A DNA stretch of 64,000 bases from Veillonellaceae bacterium (GTDB taxonomy: Bacteria > Bacillota_C > Negativicutes > UBA1444), in contig JAAZNU010000021.1 of the NCBI GenBank assembly GCA_012798135.1, positions 124,001 through 188,000 of the forward strand, in the 5' to 3' direction. Numbering within the stretch: the stretch's first letter is position 1; each line of letters begins with the position of its first letter. Below the pieces are notes generated by a model. It was given only the letters and a program-made list of their open reading frames with translations, had not been told where the DNA came from and made no database searches. This document shows, one piece after another, positions 35,198-44,379 of this stretch. Position numbers and translations under genes: made by a program.

Positions 35198-35407
35198 GGC
35201 TGCATGGGAAGCCGTTCGATTGCAGAGATTCTCGCCGGAATTCGTAACGTCTCGCGGCTTGGTTTGTCGAACGCACCCAAAGGCTTCTTCCGTCGCCTGG
35301 GTGCTAAAATCAACTTCCTGTTGATTTTTCCGACAAAGCCTGCGCCGCTGCGACGACGAATTCATCGCCTCCAATCTAAAGCAATCTCAGCGGCTTTCCA
35401 TGCAGCC
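35198..35407 (+). repeat. Structured repeat family B, copy B1
   Basis: About 210 bp folding back on itself. The outer stem is 35198-35214 (GGCTGCATGGGAAGCCG) with 35391-35407 (16 of 17 Watson-Crick plus one G-T). A second pairing joins GAATTCGT near 35238 and ACGAATTC near 35355. Inside are GCACCCA/TGGGTGC and AAAATCAAC-TTCCT-GTTGATTTT. The core is nearly identical to B2 while the outer stem is unrelated in sequence. No coding potential. Confidence 0.8.
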
Positions 35408-35491
35408 TGGGTTTCGCGCCTGTCTTAATATTGAGTTCGCTTTTCTGATACGGTCACATCTCCAATCCATGCACATCTCCGATCCGTCCGC

Positions 35492-35520
35492 TTGACAAAA
35501 CAGCCGCAGATGGATATATT
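35492..35520 (+). promoter_or_regulatory. Sigma-A promoter of the valS leader
   Basis: TTGACA at 35492-35497 and TATATT at 35515-35520 with an ideal 17-base spacer, just upstream of the T-box leader. Confidence 0.85.
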
Positions 35521-35532
35521 GGGAATACAACT

Positions 35533-35785
35533 TCATGTGTACAGGCGAAGAAGGGAAGAGTAACGCAAGGCGGCCAGACAGAGAAGGAACCCGCAGGCTG
35601 GAAGGTTCCGTGGCTCATCTTCGCGCGAAGGTCATCCCGGAGCTGTCCGGCTGAACTGCCAGTAAGCCGGGCCGGTTTGTCCCGTTACGACAGTCAAGTG
35701 CCTGCCGGCGGCAGGAATTTCGGGTGGTACCGCGGAAGCATGTCCTTTCGTCCCATAGATACGGGGATGGAGGGGCTTTTTCATT
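35533..35785 (+). promoter_or_regulatory. T-box riboswitch controlling valS, specifier GTC
   Basis: A tRNA-sensing leader. The stem I elements CAGAGAAGGAACC and GGTTCC are present. The specifier region GCGAAGGTCATC places the valine codon GTC at 35631-35633. The antiterminator T-box GGGTGGTACCGCGG lies at 35722-35735 and pairs with the NCCA end of uncharged tRNA. A competing terminator (GTCCC...GGGGATGG, then CTTTTT) ends near 35785. Uncharged tRNA-Val should allow read-through into valS, which starts about 40 bases later. Confidence 0.92.
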
Positions 35786-35821
35786 TATTTACAAGAGTCG
35801 GAAGTCGGGGAGGAAATGACA

Positions 35822-38473
35822 GTGGCAAAAGAAAATATTTCAACAGTGTATGATCCGGCGGCGGTGGAAACCAAGTGGTATCAGCAGTGGGAAGCGGACG
35901 GGGTGTTCCATGCGGAGCCCAGGAGCGACGGCGAACATTACAGCATCGTCATTCCCCCGCCGAACGTCACCGGCCAGCTGCATATGGGCCATGCCCTGGA
36001 CAATACTTTGCAGGATATCCTGATCCGCTGGCGGCGGATGCAGGGCTACGATACGTTATGGATGCCCGGCTGCGACCATGCCGGCATCGCCACCCAGATC
36101 AAGGTGGAGGAAGTGCTGGCCAAGGAAGGAATTTCGCGCTACGACCTTGGTCGCGAGAAATTCATCGAACGGGTCTGGGAATGGAAACAGCAGTATGGTA
36201 ACCGGATCACCAACCAGCTGAAGCGCCTGGGCGCCTCCTGCGACTGGGAGCGGGAACGGTTCACGATGGATGAGGGCTGTTCGAAAGCGGTTCGCGAAGT
36301 GTTCGTCACTTTATATGAAAAGGGCCTGATCTATCAGGGCGACCGGATCACCAACTGGTGCCCCCGCTGCAACACCGCGCTGTCGGACATCGAGGTCGAA
36401 CACGAGGATACGGCGGGCAAGCTGTACCATGTGCGTTATCCGATGCAGGACAATCCGAACGAATACGTGACGGTGGCGACGACCCGCCCGGAAACGATCC
36501 TCGGCGATACCGGGGTGGCGGTGAATCCGGCCGACGAACGTTATACCAACGTGGTGGGCAAAAATCTGGTGCTGCCGCTGGTGGGACGGGTGTTGCCGAT
36601 TATCGCCGACGAGTATGTGGATCCGGCATTCGGCACCGGCGCGGTGAAAGTGACGCCGGCCCATGACCCGAACGACTTCGAGATGGGGCAGCGGCACAAT
36701 CTGCCGACGCTCCGGGTAATCGGCAACGACGGGGCGATGACGGCGGATGCCGGCGAAGCTTATGCCGGGCTCGACCGCTACGAGTGCCGCAAAAAACTGG
36801 TGGCGGATCTGGATGCCGCCGGTTATCTGGTGAAGATCGACGACCATTCCCATGCGGTCGGCCATTGCCAACGCTGCAACACCGTGGTGGAGCCGCTGGT
36901 GTCCAAGCAGTGGTTCGTGCGGATGCAGCCGCTGGCCGAGCCGGCGATGGAAGTTGTGCGGGCCGGCCGGACCGAGTTCGTGCCGGAGCGGTTTACGAAG
37001 ATTTACATGAACTGGCTGGAAAACATCCGGGATTGGTGCATTTCCCGTCAGATCTGGTGGGGTCACCGCATTCCCGCCTGGTATTGCACCGGCTGCGGCC
37101 AGACGATCGTGTCGCGGCAGGACGTTACGGCCTGCCCGCACTGCGGCGGAGCCGTGGAGCAGGACCCCGATGTGCTGGATACTTGGTTCAGTTCGGCGTT
37201 GTGGCCCTTTTCGACGATGGGCTGGCCGGAACAGACCAAGGAACTGGCCCGCTACTATCCGACCAGTGTGCTGGTGACCGGTTACGACATCATTTTCTTC
37301 TGGGTGGCCCGTATGATGTTCATGGGCATGGAGTTCCAGCACGAAGTGCCGTTCCGTCATGTGTTTATCCACGGACTGGTCCGGGACTCCCAGGGCCGCA
37401 AGATGTCCAAGTCGCTCGGCAACGGCATCGATCCGTTGGAAGTCATCGAGAAGTACGGCGCGGATACGTTGCGTTTTACCTTGGTGACCGGCAACACCCC
37501 CGGCAACGACATGCGGTTCTACTGGGAACGGGTGGAGTCGAGCCGCAATTTTGCCAACAAGATCTGGAACGCATCCCGGTTCGTGCTGATGAATCTGGAA
37601 GATTACGAGCCGGCAACGGCTTGCGGCGAACTGGCCCTGACCGACCGCTGGATACTGTCGCGCTACGCCCAGACGGTGGCCGGCGTGACGGCGAACATGG
37701 AGAAATTCGAGCTCGGCGAAGCCGCCCGGATGTTGTACGATTTCATCTGGGGCGAGTTCTGCGACTGGTACATCGAGCTGGTCAAGCCCCGTTTGTACAA
37801 CAAGGAAGGCGCGACCGGCCGGCGGACGGCGCAGTATGTGCTGGCCTTTGTGCTGGAGCGGATGATGCGGCTGCTGCACCCGTTCATGCCGTTCATCAGC
37901 GAAGAGATCCGCGAACATCTGCCGCATGAAGCGGGCAGCATCGTACGCGCGGCCTGGCCGAAAGCGGAGCCGGCCCGGATCGACGAGGCGGCGGAAGCCC
38001 AGATGACCGCCGTGATGGAAACGATCAAGGCGGTGCGCAACATGCGGGCGGAGATGAACGTGCCGCTCGGACGAAAGGGCGAAGTGATCCTGCAGCCGGC
38101 CACAGCGGAACTGGCAGCGGTGCTGACGGAAAATCTGCCGTTCATCAAAACCATGGCGACGGCGGAGCCGGTTCAGATCATCGCGGCGGGCGACGCCAAA
38201 CCGGAGAACGCGGTGTCGCGCGTAATCAGCGGGATCGAAGTGTATCTGCCGCTGAAGGGTCTGATCGATGTCGAAAAAGAGACCGCCCGGATGAACAAGG
38301 AACTGCAGGGGTTGGAGAGCGAACTGACCCGCATTGATGGCAAACTGTCCAACGAAGGGTTTCTGGCCAAGGCGCCGGCGGCGGTATTGGAGCAGCAGAA
38401 GGCGCGGCGGGCGGAAGTGACGGAGAAGATGGCGGCGATTCGCGGGCAGATTGAGTACTTCGCAAACCTCTAA
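35822..38473 (+). CDS. valS: Valine--tRNA ligase
   Basis: 883 aa from GTG at 35822, 7 bases after GGGGAGGA; ATG at 35816 is in frame but too close to that site. Class I synthetase with HIGH motif His54-Met-Gly-His in [13 protein letters not shown], an editing domain ([19 protein letters not shown]), KMSKS motif starting at Lys527 ([14 protein letters not shown]), a zinc-ribbon-like pair CTGCGQ/CPHCGG, an anticodon-binding domain and a C-terminal coiled coil (about 810-880) that grips tRNA. A T-box leader controls it. Confidence 0.97.
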   Translation: MAKENISTVYDPAAVETKWYQQWEADGVFHAEPRSDGEHYSIVIPPPNVTGQLHMGHALDNTLQDILIRWRRMQGYDTLWMPGCDHAGIATQIKVEEVLAKEGISRYDLGREKFIERVWEWKQQYGNRITNQLKRLGASCDWERERFTMDEGCSKAVREVFVTLYEKGLIYQGDRITNWCPRCNTALSDIEVEHEDTAGKLYHVRYPMQDNPNEYVTVATTRPETILGDTGVAVNPADERYTNVVGKNLVLPLVGRVLPIIADEYVDPAFGTGAVKVTPAHDPNDFEMGQRHNLPTLRVIGNDGAMTADAGEAYAGLDRYECRKKLVADLDAAGYLVKIDDHSHAVGHCQRCNTVVEPLVSKQWFVRMQPLAEPAMEVVRAGRTEFVPERFTKIYMNWLENIRDWCISRQIWWGHRIPAWYCTGCGQTIVSRQDVTACPHCGGAVEQDPDVLDTWFSSALWPFSTMGWPEQTKELARYYPTSVLVTGYDIIFFWVARMMFMGMEFQHEVPFRHVFIHGLVRDSQGRKMSKSLGNGIDPLEVIEKYGADTLRFTLVTGNTPGNDMRFYWERVESSRNFANKIWNASRFVLMNLEDYEPATACGELALTDRWILSRYAQTVAGVTANMEKFELGEAARMLYDFIWGEFCDWYIELVKPRLYNKEGATGRRTAQYVLAFVLERMMRLLHPFMPFISEEIREHLPHEAGSIVRAAWPKAEPARIDEAAEAQMTAVMETIKAVRNMRAEMNVPLGRKGEVILQPATAELAAVLTENLPFIKTMATAEPVQIIAAGDAKPENAVSRVISGIEVYLPLKGLIDVEKETARMNKELQGLESELTRIDGKLSNEGFLAKAPAAVLEQQKARRAEVTEKMAAIRGQIEYFANL

Positions 38474-38478
38474 TTTTC

Positions 38479-38503
38479 AGGCTGTCCATAAAGGCTCATC
38501 TGC
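38479..38503. repeat. Repeat family A, partial left end (A4)
   Basis: AGGCTGTCCATAAAGGCTC then ATCTGC matches the first 25 bases of A1 and A2 with a few changes. It begins 5 bases after valS and runs into element B2. Confidence 0.6.
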
Positions 38504-38510
38504 AATGCAA

Positions 38511-38722
38511 CCGTCTGTCCTGAATCCTTTCGATTGTCGTGATTCTCGCCGGAATTCGTAACGTCTCGCGGTTTGGTTTGGCGAACGCACCCAAAGGCTT
38601 CTTCCGTCGCCTGGGTGCTAAAATCAACATCCTGTTGATTTTTCCGACAAAGCCTGCACCGCTGCGACGACGAATTCAACGGCTCCCATCCAACGCAATC
38701 TCAATGGATTCAGGACAGATGG
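38511..38722 (+). repeat. Structured repeat family B, copy B2
   Basis: The core is almost identical to B1 (CCGGAATTCGTAACGTCTCG, GCACCCA/TGGGTGC, AAAATCAAC-ATCCT-GTTGATTTT). The outer stem is a different sequence: 38511-38527 (CCGTCTGTCCTGAATCC) pairs with 38706-38722 over 17 bases with one G-T. Same orientation as B1. It lies between valS and folC. Confidence 0.8.
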
Positions 38723-38773
38723 CCGCCATTACGTCCAAATCGTTCGGTCGTTGCTAAAGACCTACCTGCGATG

Positions 38774-38992
38774 CCATGATTTTATGGGAAAAGGCTAAGG
38801 TTGCGTTCGATTTGAACCGTGTAATTCGCCGACGAAGCGGCGGCGGAATAACGGCAAAATCAACATGGATGTTGATTTTAGGACGTATGGCGCAGGATGA
38901 AGCCATTACGTCCGGCCGTGGTCCGGCGTCGCAAGTCGATTGCGAATTCCGGTGAAAATCGCAGCAACCGGGCTTTTCCCAAAAAATCATGG
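38774..38992 (-). repeat. Structured repeat family B, copy B3 (inverted orientation)
   Basis: The outer stem is CCATGATTTTATGGGAAAAG at 38774 with its near-perfect complement ending at 38992. Read on the minus strand it shows the family order: CCGGAATTCG, a hairpin GGACGTA/TACGTCC in the place of GCACCCA/TGGGTGC, then TAAAATCAAC-ATCCAT-GTTGATTTT, then a CG-rich GAATT return arm. It is more diverged from B1 and B2 than they are from each other. The folC ribosome site lies 20 bases after it. Confidence 0.72.
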
Positions 38993-39028
38993 AGTAAGAT
39001 ATAATTCGCACCGAAGGAGAGACTGCAG

Positions 39029-40342
39029 ATGACGTATGAACAAGCGTTGGCCTATTTCGAGTCACTCGGTAAATTTGGCATCCAGCTTGGACTGGCCCGA
39101 ATTGAGGCGCTGCTGGAACGGCTCGGCCATCCGGAACGCCGCTTCCGCTCGGTGCACGTGACCGGCACTAACGGCAAGGGCAGCACGACGGCCATGATCG
39201 CCGCCGTTCTGAACGAAGCCGGCATCCGTACCGGCATGTATACCTCGCCGCACCTGATCGACTACCCGGAACGGTTGCAACTTTGCGGCGCGAATATTTC
39301 CCGGCCGGCTTTCGCCGAGGTGATCGAACAGACCAAGGCAATGGCCGACGCGATGATCGCCGATGGGCTGGAAAGCCCCACCGAGTTCGAGGTGCTGACA
39401 GCGGCGGCGTTTCTGTGGTTCGCCCGGGAACGGGCGGAGATCGTGGTGGTGGAAGTGGGCCTCGGCGGCCTGCTCGACTCCACGAACGTCATTTTGCCGG
39501 AGCTGGCGGTGATCACCAATGTGACGCTGGAGCATACTGACCGCTGCGGCGACACTGTGGAAGAAATTGCCCACCATAAGGCAGGGATCATCAAACCCGG
39601 CGTTCCTGTGGTGACCGGGGCTGCCGGTGCGGCGCTGGCGGTGATCGAAACGGCAGCCAGGCAGCACGGATCGGTTTGCGAAGTGCTGGGCCGGGAGTTC
39701 ACGGTGACCGGCAGCCAAATTGAGCAGGCACGGCAAGTTTTTGAACTGCGGGTCGGCCAGACGCCGCCGGAGTTTTATTCCATCGGTCTGTTGGGCCGCC
39801 ACCAGACCGAAAATGCGGCGCTGGCGGTCCGGGCCTGTCAGTTGTTGGCGCAAGGCGACGAACGTCTGACGCCGGCGGTGATTCGGGACGGTTTGGCGAA
39901 AGCCGTCTGGCCGGGGCGGTTCGAGATTTTTCCCGGGACGCCGCTGCTGATTCTGGACGGAGCGCACAATCCGGACGGAATCCGTACTTTGCGACAAACG
40001 CTCGATGATGTGTTCCCCGGTCGGGCGATCATGTTTTTGTTCGGGGTACTGGCCGACAAGAATCATGCCGAGATGGCCCGGACCCTGTTCCGCAGCTGTG
40101 ACCGGGCCGTGGTGGTCCGGCCGCATTCCGACCGGGCTGCCGCTGCCGCGGATATTGCCCGGGAAATAGCCGGCTTTGTGGCGGCGGTCAAGACCGGCGA
40201 TACGATCGGGGAAGGGCTGGCGCTGGCGAAGGAGTGGGCCGGTCCGGACGGGATCGTCTGCGCGGCCGGGTCCCTGTATATGATCGGCGAGGTCCGGCGC
40301 ATTGTGGTCGGCGAAATGTCCGCCAATACCGCGCGGGGATGA
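39029..40342 (+). CDS. folC: Bifunctional folylpolyglutamate/dihydrofolate synthase
   Basis: 437 aa Mur-ligase-like ATPase. P-loop TGTNGKGSTTAM (about residues 45-56), TSPHLIDYPERLQLCG, VVEVGLGGLLDSTNVI, LEHTDRCGDTVEEIAHHKAGIIKPG with the carbamylated-Lys region, and ILDGAHNPDGIRTL in the C-terminal domain. It adds glutamate to dihydropteroate and folates in the cytoplasm. The start ATG lies after AAGGAGAG. It follows valS as in many Firmicutes, but here the two are separated by about 550 bases filled with structured repeats. Confidence 0.95.
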   Translation: MTYEQALAYFESLGKFGIQLGLARIEALLERLGHPERRFRSVHVTGTNGKGSTTAMIAAVLNEAGIRTGMYTSPHLIDYPERLQLCGANISRPAFAEVIEQTKAMADAMIADGLESPTEFEVLTAAAFLWFARERAEIVVVEVGLGGLLDSTNVILPELAVITNVTLEHTDRCGDTVEEIAHHKAGIIKPGVPVVTGAAGAALAVIETAARQHGSVCEVLGREFTVTGSQIEQARQVFELRVGQTPPEFYSIGLLGRHQTENAALAVRACQLLAQGDERLTPAVIRDGLAKAVWPGRFEIFPGTPLLILDGAHNPDGIRTLRQTLDDVFPGRAIMFLFGVLADKNHAEMARTLFRSCDRAVVVRPHSDRAAAAADIAREIAGFVAAVKTGDTIGEGLALAKEWAGPDGIVCAAGSLYMIGEVRRIVVGEMSANTARG

Positions 40343-40617
40343 TCGGTCATTGATGCTACAACGACTGCGGACGAGAACGCTGCGACGCTTCGTTTAACCT
40401 CTGCTTATTTCGCACCACAGTCGTTTTGCAGGTTTTTCCCGATGACCGCGCCGCTGCCTGGGAGACATGGACTGCCGGCGGAAGCGTCCTTGGACTGATT
40501 CCCGGTGCAGTGAATTGGCTTTGTTTCGAACTGGGTTTAAATATTTGATATAATATAAATCACATTGTTTCGTTTCTTCACTGGTTTGATTTTTTTACAC
40601 GAAGAAGAGAGGCTGTC
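40343..40617. other. Intergenic region with a hairpin and a -10 box
   Basis: GCTACAACGACTGCGG near 40354 can pair with CCACAGTCGTTTTGC near 40420, enclosing about 55 bases, and the right arm is followed by AGGTTTTT. This may be the folC terminator. TATAAT at 40549-40554 lies 64 bases before the next start with a weak -35. No gene is seen. Confidence 0.45.
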
Positions 40618-41967
40618 TTGGAAAATAAACAAACTTATACGGCGATGGCGCCGTTGTTTCGTTTTTTGCGGAATCAGGACCCGGGCATGGCTTGCCTGCT
40701 GGCGGGGGTCTTTTTTTTGCCGCTGTTTTTGCCGGTGGCGATTGTTTGTCTGACGGCTGCAGGGGTGCTGTGGCTGGGGCGATTGATTTGGACGGGCGAA
40801 GTCTGTCTGCACCGGTCGCCGCTGGATCTGTGGCTTGCGCCTTTTGCGGCGCTGGCGGCGCTGTCGATCCCGCAGTCGGCTCATGCGGCGGCGGGCTGGT
40901 ATAACTATATGTGTCTGGTGGGCCTTTATCTTCTCGCTTACTTCCTTGTTGTCCAGATGGTGCGTACCCGGCAGGACGCAGTTCGGTTGGTCGCTGTATT
41001 GCTCGTTTCGGCCGCGGTGGTCTGTCTGTGGGGACTGTGGCAATACCAGGCTGGGATCGATGTGACGGCGGAGCACTGGGTTGACGGTGAGCAGTTCCCC
41101 GGTCTGAAAACACGGGTGTTTTCGACACTCGGCAATCCGAATGTGCTGGCGGCGTTTCTGATCATGATTGTCGGCCTGACCGCCGGCTGGATTCTGGATG
41201 TGCGCGGGCGTTGGCCGCGGTTGGCGCTGTTGGGTTTGTTGGGCGTATCGGTTTTGTGCGTGTTGCTGACTTATTCGCGCGGCGCCTGGCTGACGTTGGG
41301 CGTGATGGCGCTGGTGACGGCTGCCGCCTGGAAACATTGGACTTGGCGGATGGTGGCGCTGGCCGCTGTGGCGGTGGCTGTGGTCGGCGTGGCGGCGCAG
41401 GATGCCTTTATGGCCAGGCTGCTCTCGATCCGGGGAATGTTTAATCCGGCGGATTCCTCGGTGGCGCTCCGCTGGGCGCTCTGGGAAAGCACGCTGGCAA
41501 TGATCGAAGAGCATCCCTGGCTGGGACTGGGGTGGGGTTCGTACCGGTTTGTGTATCCGGAATATGATTTTTTCGTACAAAATCCCGACGTGATCATTTA
41601 CCATGGGCACAACACGCTGCTCAGCTTGGCCGCGGAGATCGGCATTCCCGGGATGATCTGCTTTGCTATGGCTTGGGCGACAGCCGCTTGCCGGACCCTG
41701 CTGGCGATGCATCGGACCGACCGGCCAAAGAAGGGTCCGTATCTGGGGCTGGCGCTGGCCTTGCTCGGTATGGCGGCGTTTTCCCTGACCGACCACGTGC
41801 TGTTCAACATCCAGGTGACGGCTGTTTTCTGGGTGCTGCTGGCGTTGGCGTCGGTGGCGCCGGTGGAGCGAACCGCCTCGGAACGGCAACTGGCATATTT
41901 TCATAAAAAATTTACCGGCGTGGCAGGAGTTTTTCGTTCGCGAGAGAATATCATACATGTGAAATAA
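40618..41967 (+). CDS. O-antigen ligase/polymerase-like (Wzy_C) membrane protein
   Basis: 449 aa with ten or more hydrophobic segments. The start TTG lies 8 bases after AGAGAGG. The hallmark large loop and its flanks read GLGWGSYRFVYPEYDFF and IIYHGHNTLLSLAAEIGIPGM, as in WaaL/Wzy_C proteins that join or polymerise lipid-linked glycans. RTRVFSTLGNPNVLAAFL-like text before it is also typical. No glycosyltransferase genes are nearby, so the substrate is unknown. It implies an outer membrane or cell-surface glycan. A terminator follows. Confidence 0.85.
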   Translation: MENKQTYTAMAPLFRFLRNQDPGMACLLAGVFFLPLFLPVAIVCLTAAGVLWLGRLIWTGEVCLHRSPLDLWLAPFAALAALSIPQSAHAAAGWYNYMCLVGLYLLAYFLVVQMVRTRQDAVRLVAVLLVSAAVVCLWGLWQYQAGIDVTAEHWVDGEQFPGLKTRVFSTLGNPNVLAAFLIMIVGLTAGWILDVRGRWPRLALLGLLGVSVLCVLLTYSRGAWLTLGVMALVTAAAWKHWTWRMVALAAVAVAVVGVAAQDAFMARLLSIRGMFNPADSSVALRWALWESTLAMIEEHPWLGLGWGSYRFVYPEYDFFVQNPDVIIYHGHNTLLSLAAEIGIPGMICFAMAWATAACRTLLAMHRTDRPKKGPYLGLALALLGMAAFSLTDHVLFNIQVTAVFWVLLALASVAPVERTASERQLAYFHKKFTGVAGVFRSRENIIHVK

Positions 41968-42062
41968 TTGGTGAAGATGGACAACTATTTTTTTGCGTTT
42001 AATAATAATATGATATGATCTCTGGAACAATTGGCGAATGAGTTGTCGATTTCGGACGAGAT

Positions 42063-42085
42063 GGGCTGAAAAGCCCCCTCTTTTT
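42063..42085 (+). terminator. Intrinsic terminator before the hydrogenase operon
   Basis: GGGCT-GAAA-AGCCC with a GNRA-type loop, then CCTCTTTTT. It separates the O-antigen-ligase-like gene from the Rex site. Confidence 0.75.
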
Positions 42086-42093
42086 GCCCAAAC

Positions 42094-42111
42094 ATGTGAA
42101 ATAGTACACAA
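42094..42111. promoter_or_regulatory. Rex-box operator upstream of the hydrogenase operon
   Basis: On the minus strand the site reads TTGTGTACTATTTCACAT, matching the Rex consensus TTGTGAAATATTTCACAA at 15 of 18 positions. It lies 46 bases upstream of the first gene of an operon whose last gene is rex. The NADH/NAD+-sensing repressor is expected to block transcription here when NADH is low. Confidence 0.8.
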
Positions 42112-42157
42112 TGTCTGTGCGGAAATACTGAAAGTGTAAACCTTAGGAGGGGCGCGC

Positions 42158-42529
42158 TTGAAACTGTTTGAGGTTCAGCAACTGCTCGGGGCAACACAGA
42201 TTTGGGGTCATCATTGCCTGGACCGGGAGGTGGCGACTGCCTGCGGCGCCGATTTGATGAGCGATGTCCTGGCTTTCACGAAAGACGGAGCGTTGCTGCT
42301 CACTGGCCTGACCAATCCGCAGGTGATCCGTACAGCGGATGTGGGCGGTCTGTCGGCCATTGTGTTTGTCCGCGGCAAAACACCGGCGCCGGAAGCGGCA
42401 GAGATGGCGAAGATGTTGGATATTCCTTTGTTTAGCACGCCACATACCCTGTTTGAAGCCTGCGGGATTTTGTTTTCGCAGGGATTGAAACCCTGTCCGC
42501 CTCGGGAAGGTAGTTCCGTTGAGGACTGA
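42158..42529 (+). CDS. DRTGG-domain protein, first gene of the hydrogenase operon
   Basis: 123 aa from TTG at 42158, directly after TTAGGAGGGG. A single small alpha/beta domain resembles DRTGG/HPr-kinase N-terminal-like proteins found in Firmicute hydrogenase operons (LLGATQIWGHHCLDREV, DVLAFTKDGALLLTGLTNPQVIRTADVGGLSAIVFVRGKTP). The biochemical role is unknown. A second DRTGG-type gene occurs three genes on. It overlaps the next gene by 11 bases. Confidence 0.7.
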   Translation: MKLFEVQQLLGATQIWGHHCLDREVATACGADLMSDVLAFTKDGALLLTGLTNPQVIRTADVGGLSAIVFVRGKTPAPEAAEMAKMLDIPLFSTPHTLFEACGILFSQGLKPCPPREGSSVED

Positions 42530-42950
42530 AGGTCAGGGGTTGGTTTTGGAGTTTCCGCTGGAGCATTATCGTTTTGAAACCGCTGGCGAGGCTTCCAGCA
42601 AAATCAAACAGGTGGTTCGGCAACTGGGCGTCAAGGCAGAGACCGCCCGGCGTATTTCTGTTTGCGCCTATGAAGCGGAATTGAACGCGATCATCCATGC
42701 CTACGGCGGTTTTATGCGGGTCACGGTGCTGCCGGACCGGACCGAGCTGGAAGTGACCGATGCGGGGCCGGGCATCCCGGATATTGCGGCGGCGATGCGC
42801 GAGGGGTTCTCTACGGCTCCCGACAATATCCGCGAAATGGGCTTCGGCGCCGGCATGGGCTTGCCCAATATGGCCAGATCTGCCGACGAATTTGAAATCA
42901 AGTCGTCAGCGGCAAGCGGAACGTGGATTCGTATGTTGGTTCGTCATTGA
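42519..42950 (+). CDS. ATP-binding protein, anti-sigma-factor/serine kinase-like (HATPase_c)
   Basis: 143 aa from TTG at 42519, with GGAAGG eight bases upstream. GHKL-type ATP-binding signatures are present: N box CAYEAELNAIIHAY, G1 VTDAGPGIPD, and G2 MGFGAGMGLPNMARSADEF. It resembles RsbW/SpoIIAB-like kinases but sits in a hydrogenase operon. A regulatory or redox-sensing role with the hydrogenase-like protein encoded next is likely but unproven. Confidence 0.82.
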   Translation: MRTEGQGLVLEFPLEHYRFETAGEASSKIKQVVRQLGVKAETARRISVCAYEAELNAIIHAYGGFMRVTVLPDRTELEVTDAGPGIPDIAAAMREGFSTAPDNIREMGFGAGMGLPNMARSADEFEIKSSAASGTWIRMLVRH

Positions 42951-42964
42951 AGGCAGGTGCGTAG

Positions 42965-44371
42965 GTGGAAAAGTACTACCATTCGGTTCGGTTGCTAGGG
43001 GATCGGTGTATCGGTTGCGTGAGCTGCGCTCGCCATTGTCCGACGGAGGCGATCCGGATTCGCGGCGGCAAGGCCCGTATTACGGAATCGCGCTGCATCG
43101 ACTGCGGCGAATGTATCCGCTACTGTCCCAACCATGCCAAGACGGCTGTTACTGATTCTTTGGACGACCTGAAAATTTATCGGTACAATATTGCGTTGGC
43201 GGCGCCGTCGCTGTATGCCCAGTTTGACAAAAACATTTCGGTGACATCGATTTTGGCTGGCTTGCAACGCCTGGGCTTCAACAAGGTGGCGGAAGTGGCG
43301 CGCGGGGCGGAAATCGCCACGGCGGCGCTGCGGGAGCATCTGCGGACTCCCGGAATCAAGCGGCCGGTAATCTCCTCAGCTTGTCCGGCGGCTGTCCGGC
43401 TAATGCTGGTGAAATTTCCCGAACTGATCGATCATCTGTCACCGATTGATGCGCCGGTGGAGATCGCCGCCCGCATCGCCCGACGAGAAGCGGTCGAAAC
43501 TCTGGGAATTCGGCCGGAATCGATCGGCGTCTGGTTCATCACCCCTTGTCCGGCGAAGATGACGGCGGTTTTGGAGCCGATTGGCGTTGTGCAGTCGGAA
43601 TTGACCGGCACGATTTCAATGATTTCGATTTACGGTGAGTTACTCAAAGAGATTCCCCGCGACGCGGCGTCGACGGAACCTCGGCTCGCTTCGGCGGAAG
43701 GAGTGGGTTGGGCCCTGGCCGGCGGTGAAGCAACCGGACTGGGCGACGCCAAAGTGCTGGTGGCGCATGGGATTCGCAATGTGTCCAACATTTTTGAGCA
43801 GGTGGCGCTTGGCAAGCTTAACGATGTGGATTTCATCGAATGCCTGTCCTGCGCCGGCGGCTGCATCGGCGGCCCGTTGACGCCCATTAACCGATTTGTG
43901 GCGGAAAATTCGCTGAAACAACGGTTGAAGGCGATGTGCGACCGCGGCGCGCAAACTCCTGCCGAACCGGTTGCGGCGGCGGAGATTGCCCTGGCTTTGC
44001 ACGAGGGGCGGACGATCGAGCCACGGCCGGCGCTGAAGCTGGATGACGACATCAGGGTGGCCATGCAGAAGATCGAACAAATCGACGAAACACTCAAACG
44101 GTTGCCGGGCTTGGATTGCGGCTCCTGCGGATCGCCCACCTGCCGGGCTCTGGCGGAAGATATCGTGCAGGGAACCGCCAGCGAGACCGACTGTGTGTTT
44201 CGGCTGCGCGAGATGGTCCGGGATTTGGCGGAAGAAATGGTGAATCTGTCGACGATGTTGCCGCCGTCCCTGAACCGGGAGTCGGTGAGCCGGGAGAATA
44301 CGGGAACGGCTCGCGCCGAACGAGTGTTGTCGGATGACAAAGTAGACAAAGTAACGGATAAGCGAGGGTGA
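42965..44371 (+). CDS. [FeFe]-hydrogenase-like iron-sulfur protein with altered H-cluster motifs
   Basis: 468 aa from GTG. The N terminus has two [4Fe-4S] motifs (CIGCVSCARHCP, CIDCGECIRYCPNHAK). The central hydrogenase-type domain shows the three H-cluster loops in changed form: SSACPAAV for TSCCPxW, ITPCPAKM for MPCxxKx(E), and CLSCAGGCIGGP for MACxGGCxxGGGQ. A C-terminal Fes-type cluster motif follows (LDCGSCGSPTCRALAEDIV). This layout fits the sensory or putative hydrogenase-like proteins (HydS/HsfB-like) of Firmicute hydrogenase operons rather than the main catalytic enzyme encoded at 48773. Confidence 0.85.
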   Translation: MEKYYHSVRLLGDRCIGCVSCARHCPTEAIRIRGGKARITESRCIDCGECIRYCPNHAKTAVTDSLDDLKIYRYNIALAAPSLYAQFDKNISVTSILAGLQRLGFNKVAEVARGAEIATAALREHLRTPGIKRPVISSACPAAVRLMLVKFPELIDHLSPIDAPVEIAARIARREAVETLGIRPESIGVWFITPCPAKMTAVLEPIGVVQSELTGTISMISIYGELLKEIPRDAASTEPRLASAEGVGWALAGGEATGLGDAKVLVAHGIRNVSNIFEQVALGKLNDVDFIECLSCAGGCIGGPLTPINRFVAENSLKQRLKAMCDRGAQTPAEPVAAAEIALALHEGRTIEPRPALKLDDDIRVAMQKIEQIDETLKRLPGLDCGSCGSPTCRALAEDIVQGTASETDCVFRLREMVRDLAEEMVNLSTMLPPSLNRESVSRENTGTARAERVLSDDKVDKVTDKRG

Positions 44372-44379
44372 GAAATTTC

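Noticed and set aside
35138..35428. Protein-coding frame in the B1 repeat region.
   Set aside because: The frame is not preserved in B3, has no ribosome site, and the sequence is explained by paired arms.
34952..38992. CRISPR array suggested by repeated segments around valS.
   Set aside because: The repeats are about 170-220 bp, few and unevenly spaced, with internal hairpins; there are no short regular repeats with spacers and no cas genes.
40537..42111. 524-codon minus-strand open frame opposite the O-antigen-ligase-like gene.
   Set aside because: The plus-strand frame encodes a clear multi-helix membrane protein; the minus frame is Gln/Arg/Pro-rich without motifs and runs through the terminator and Rex site.
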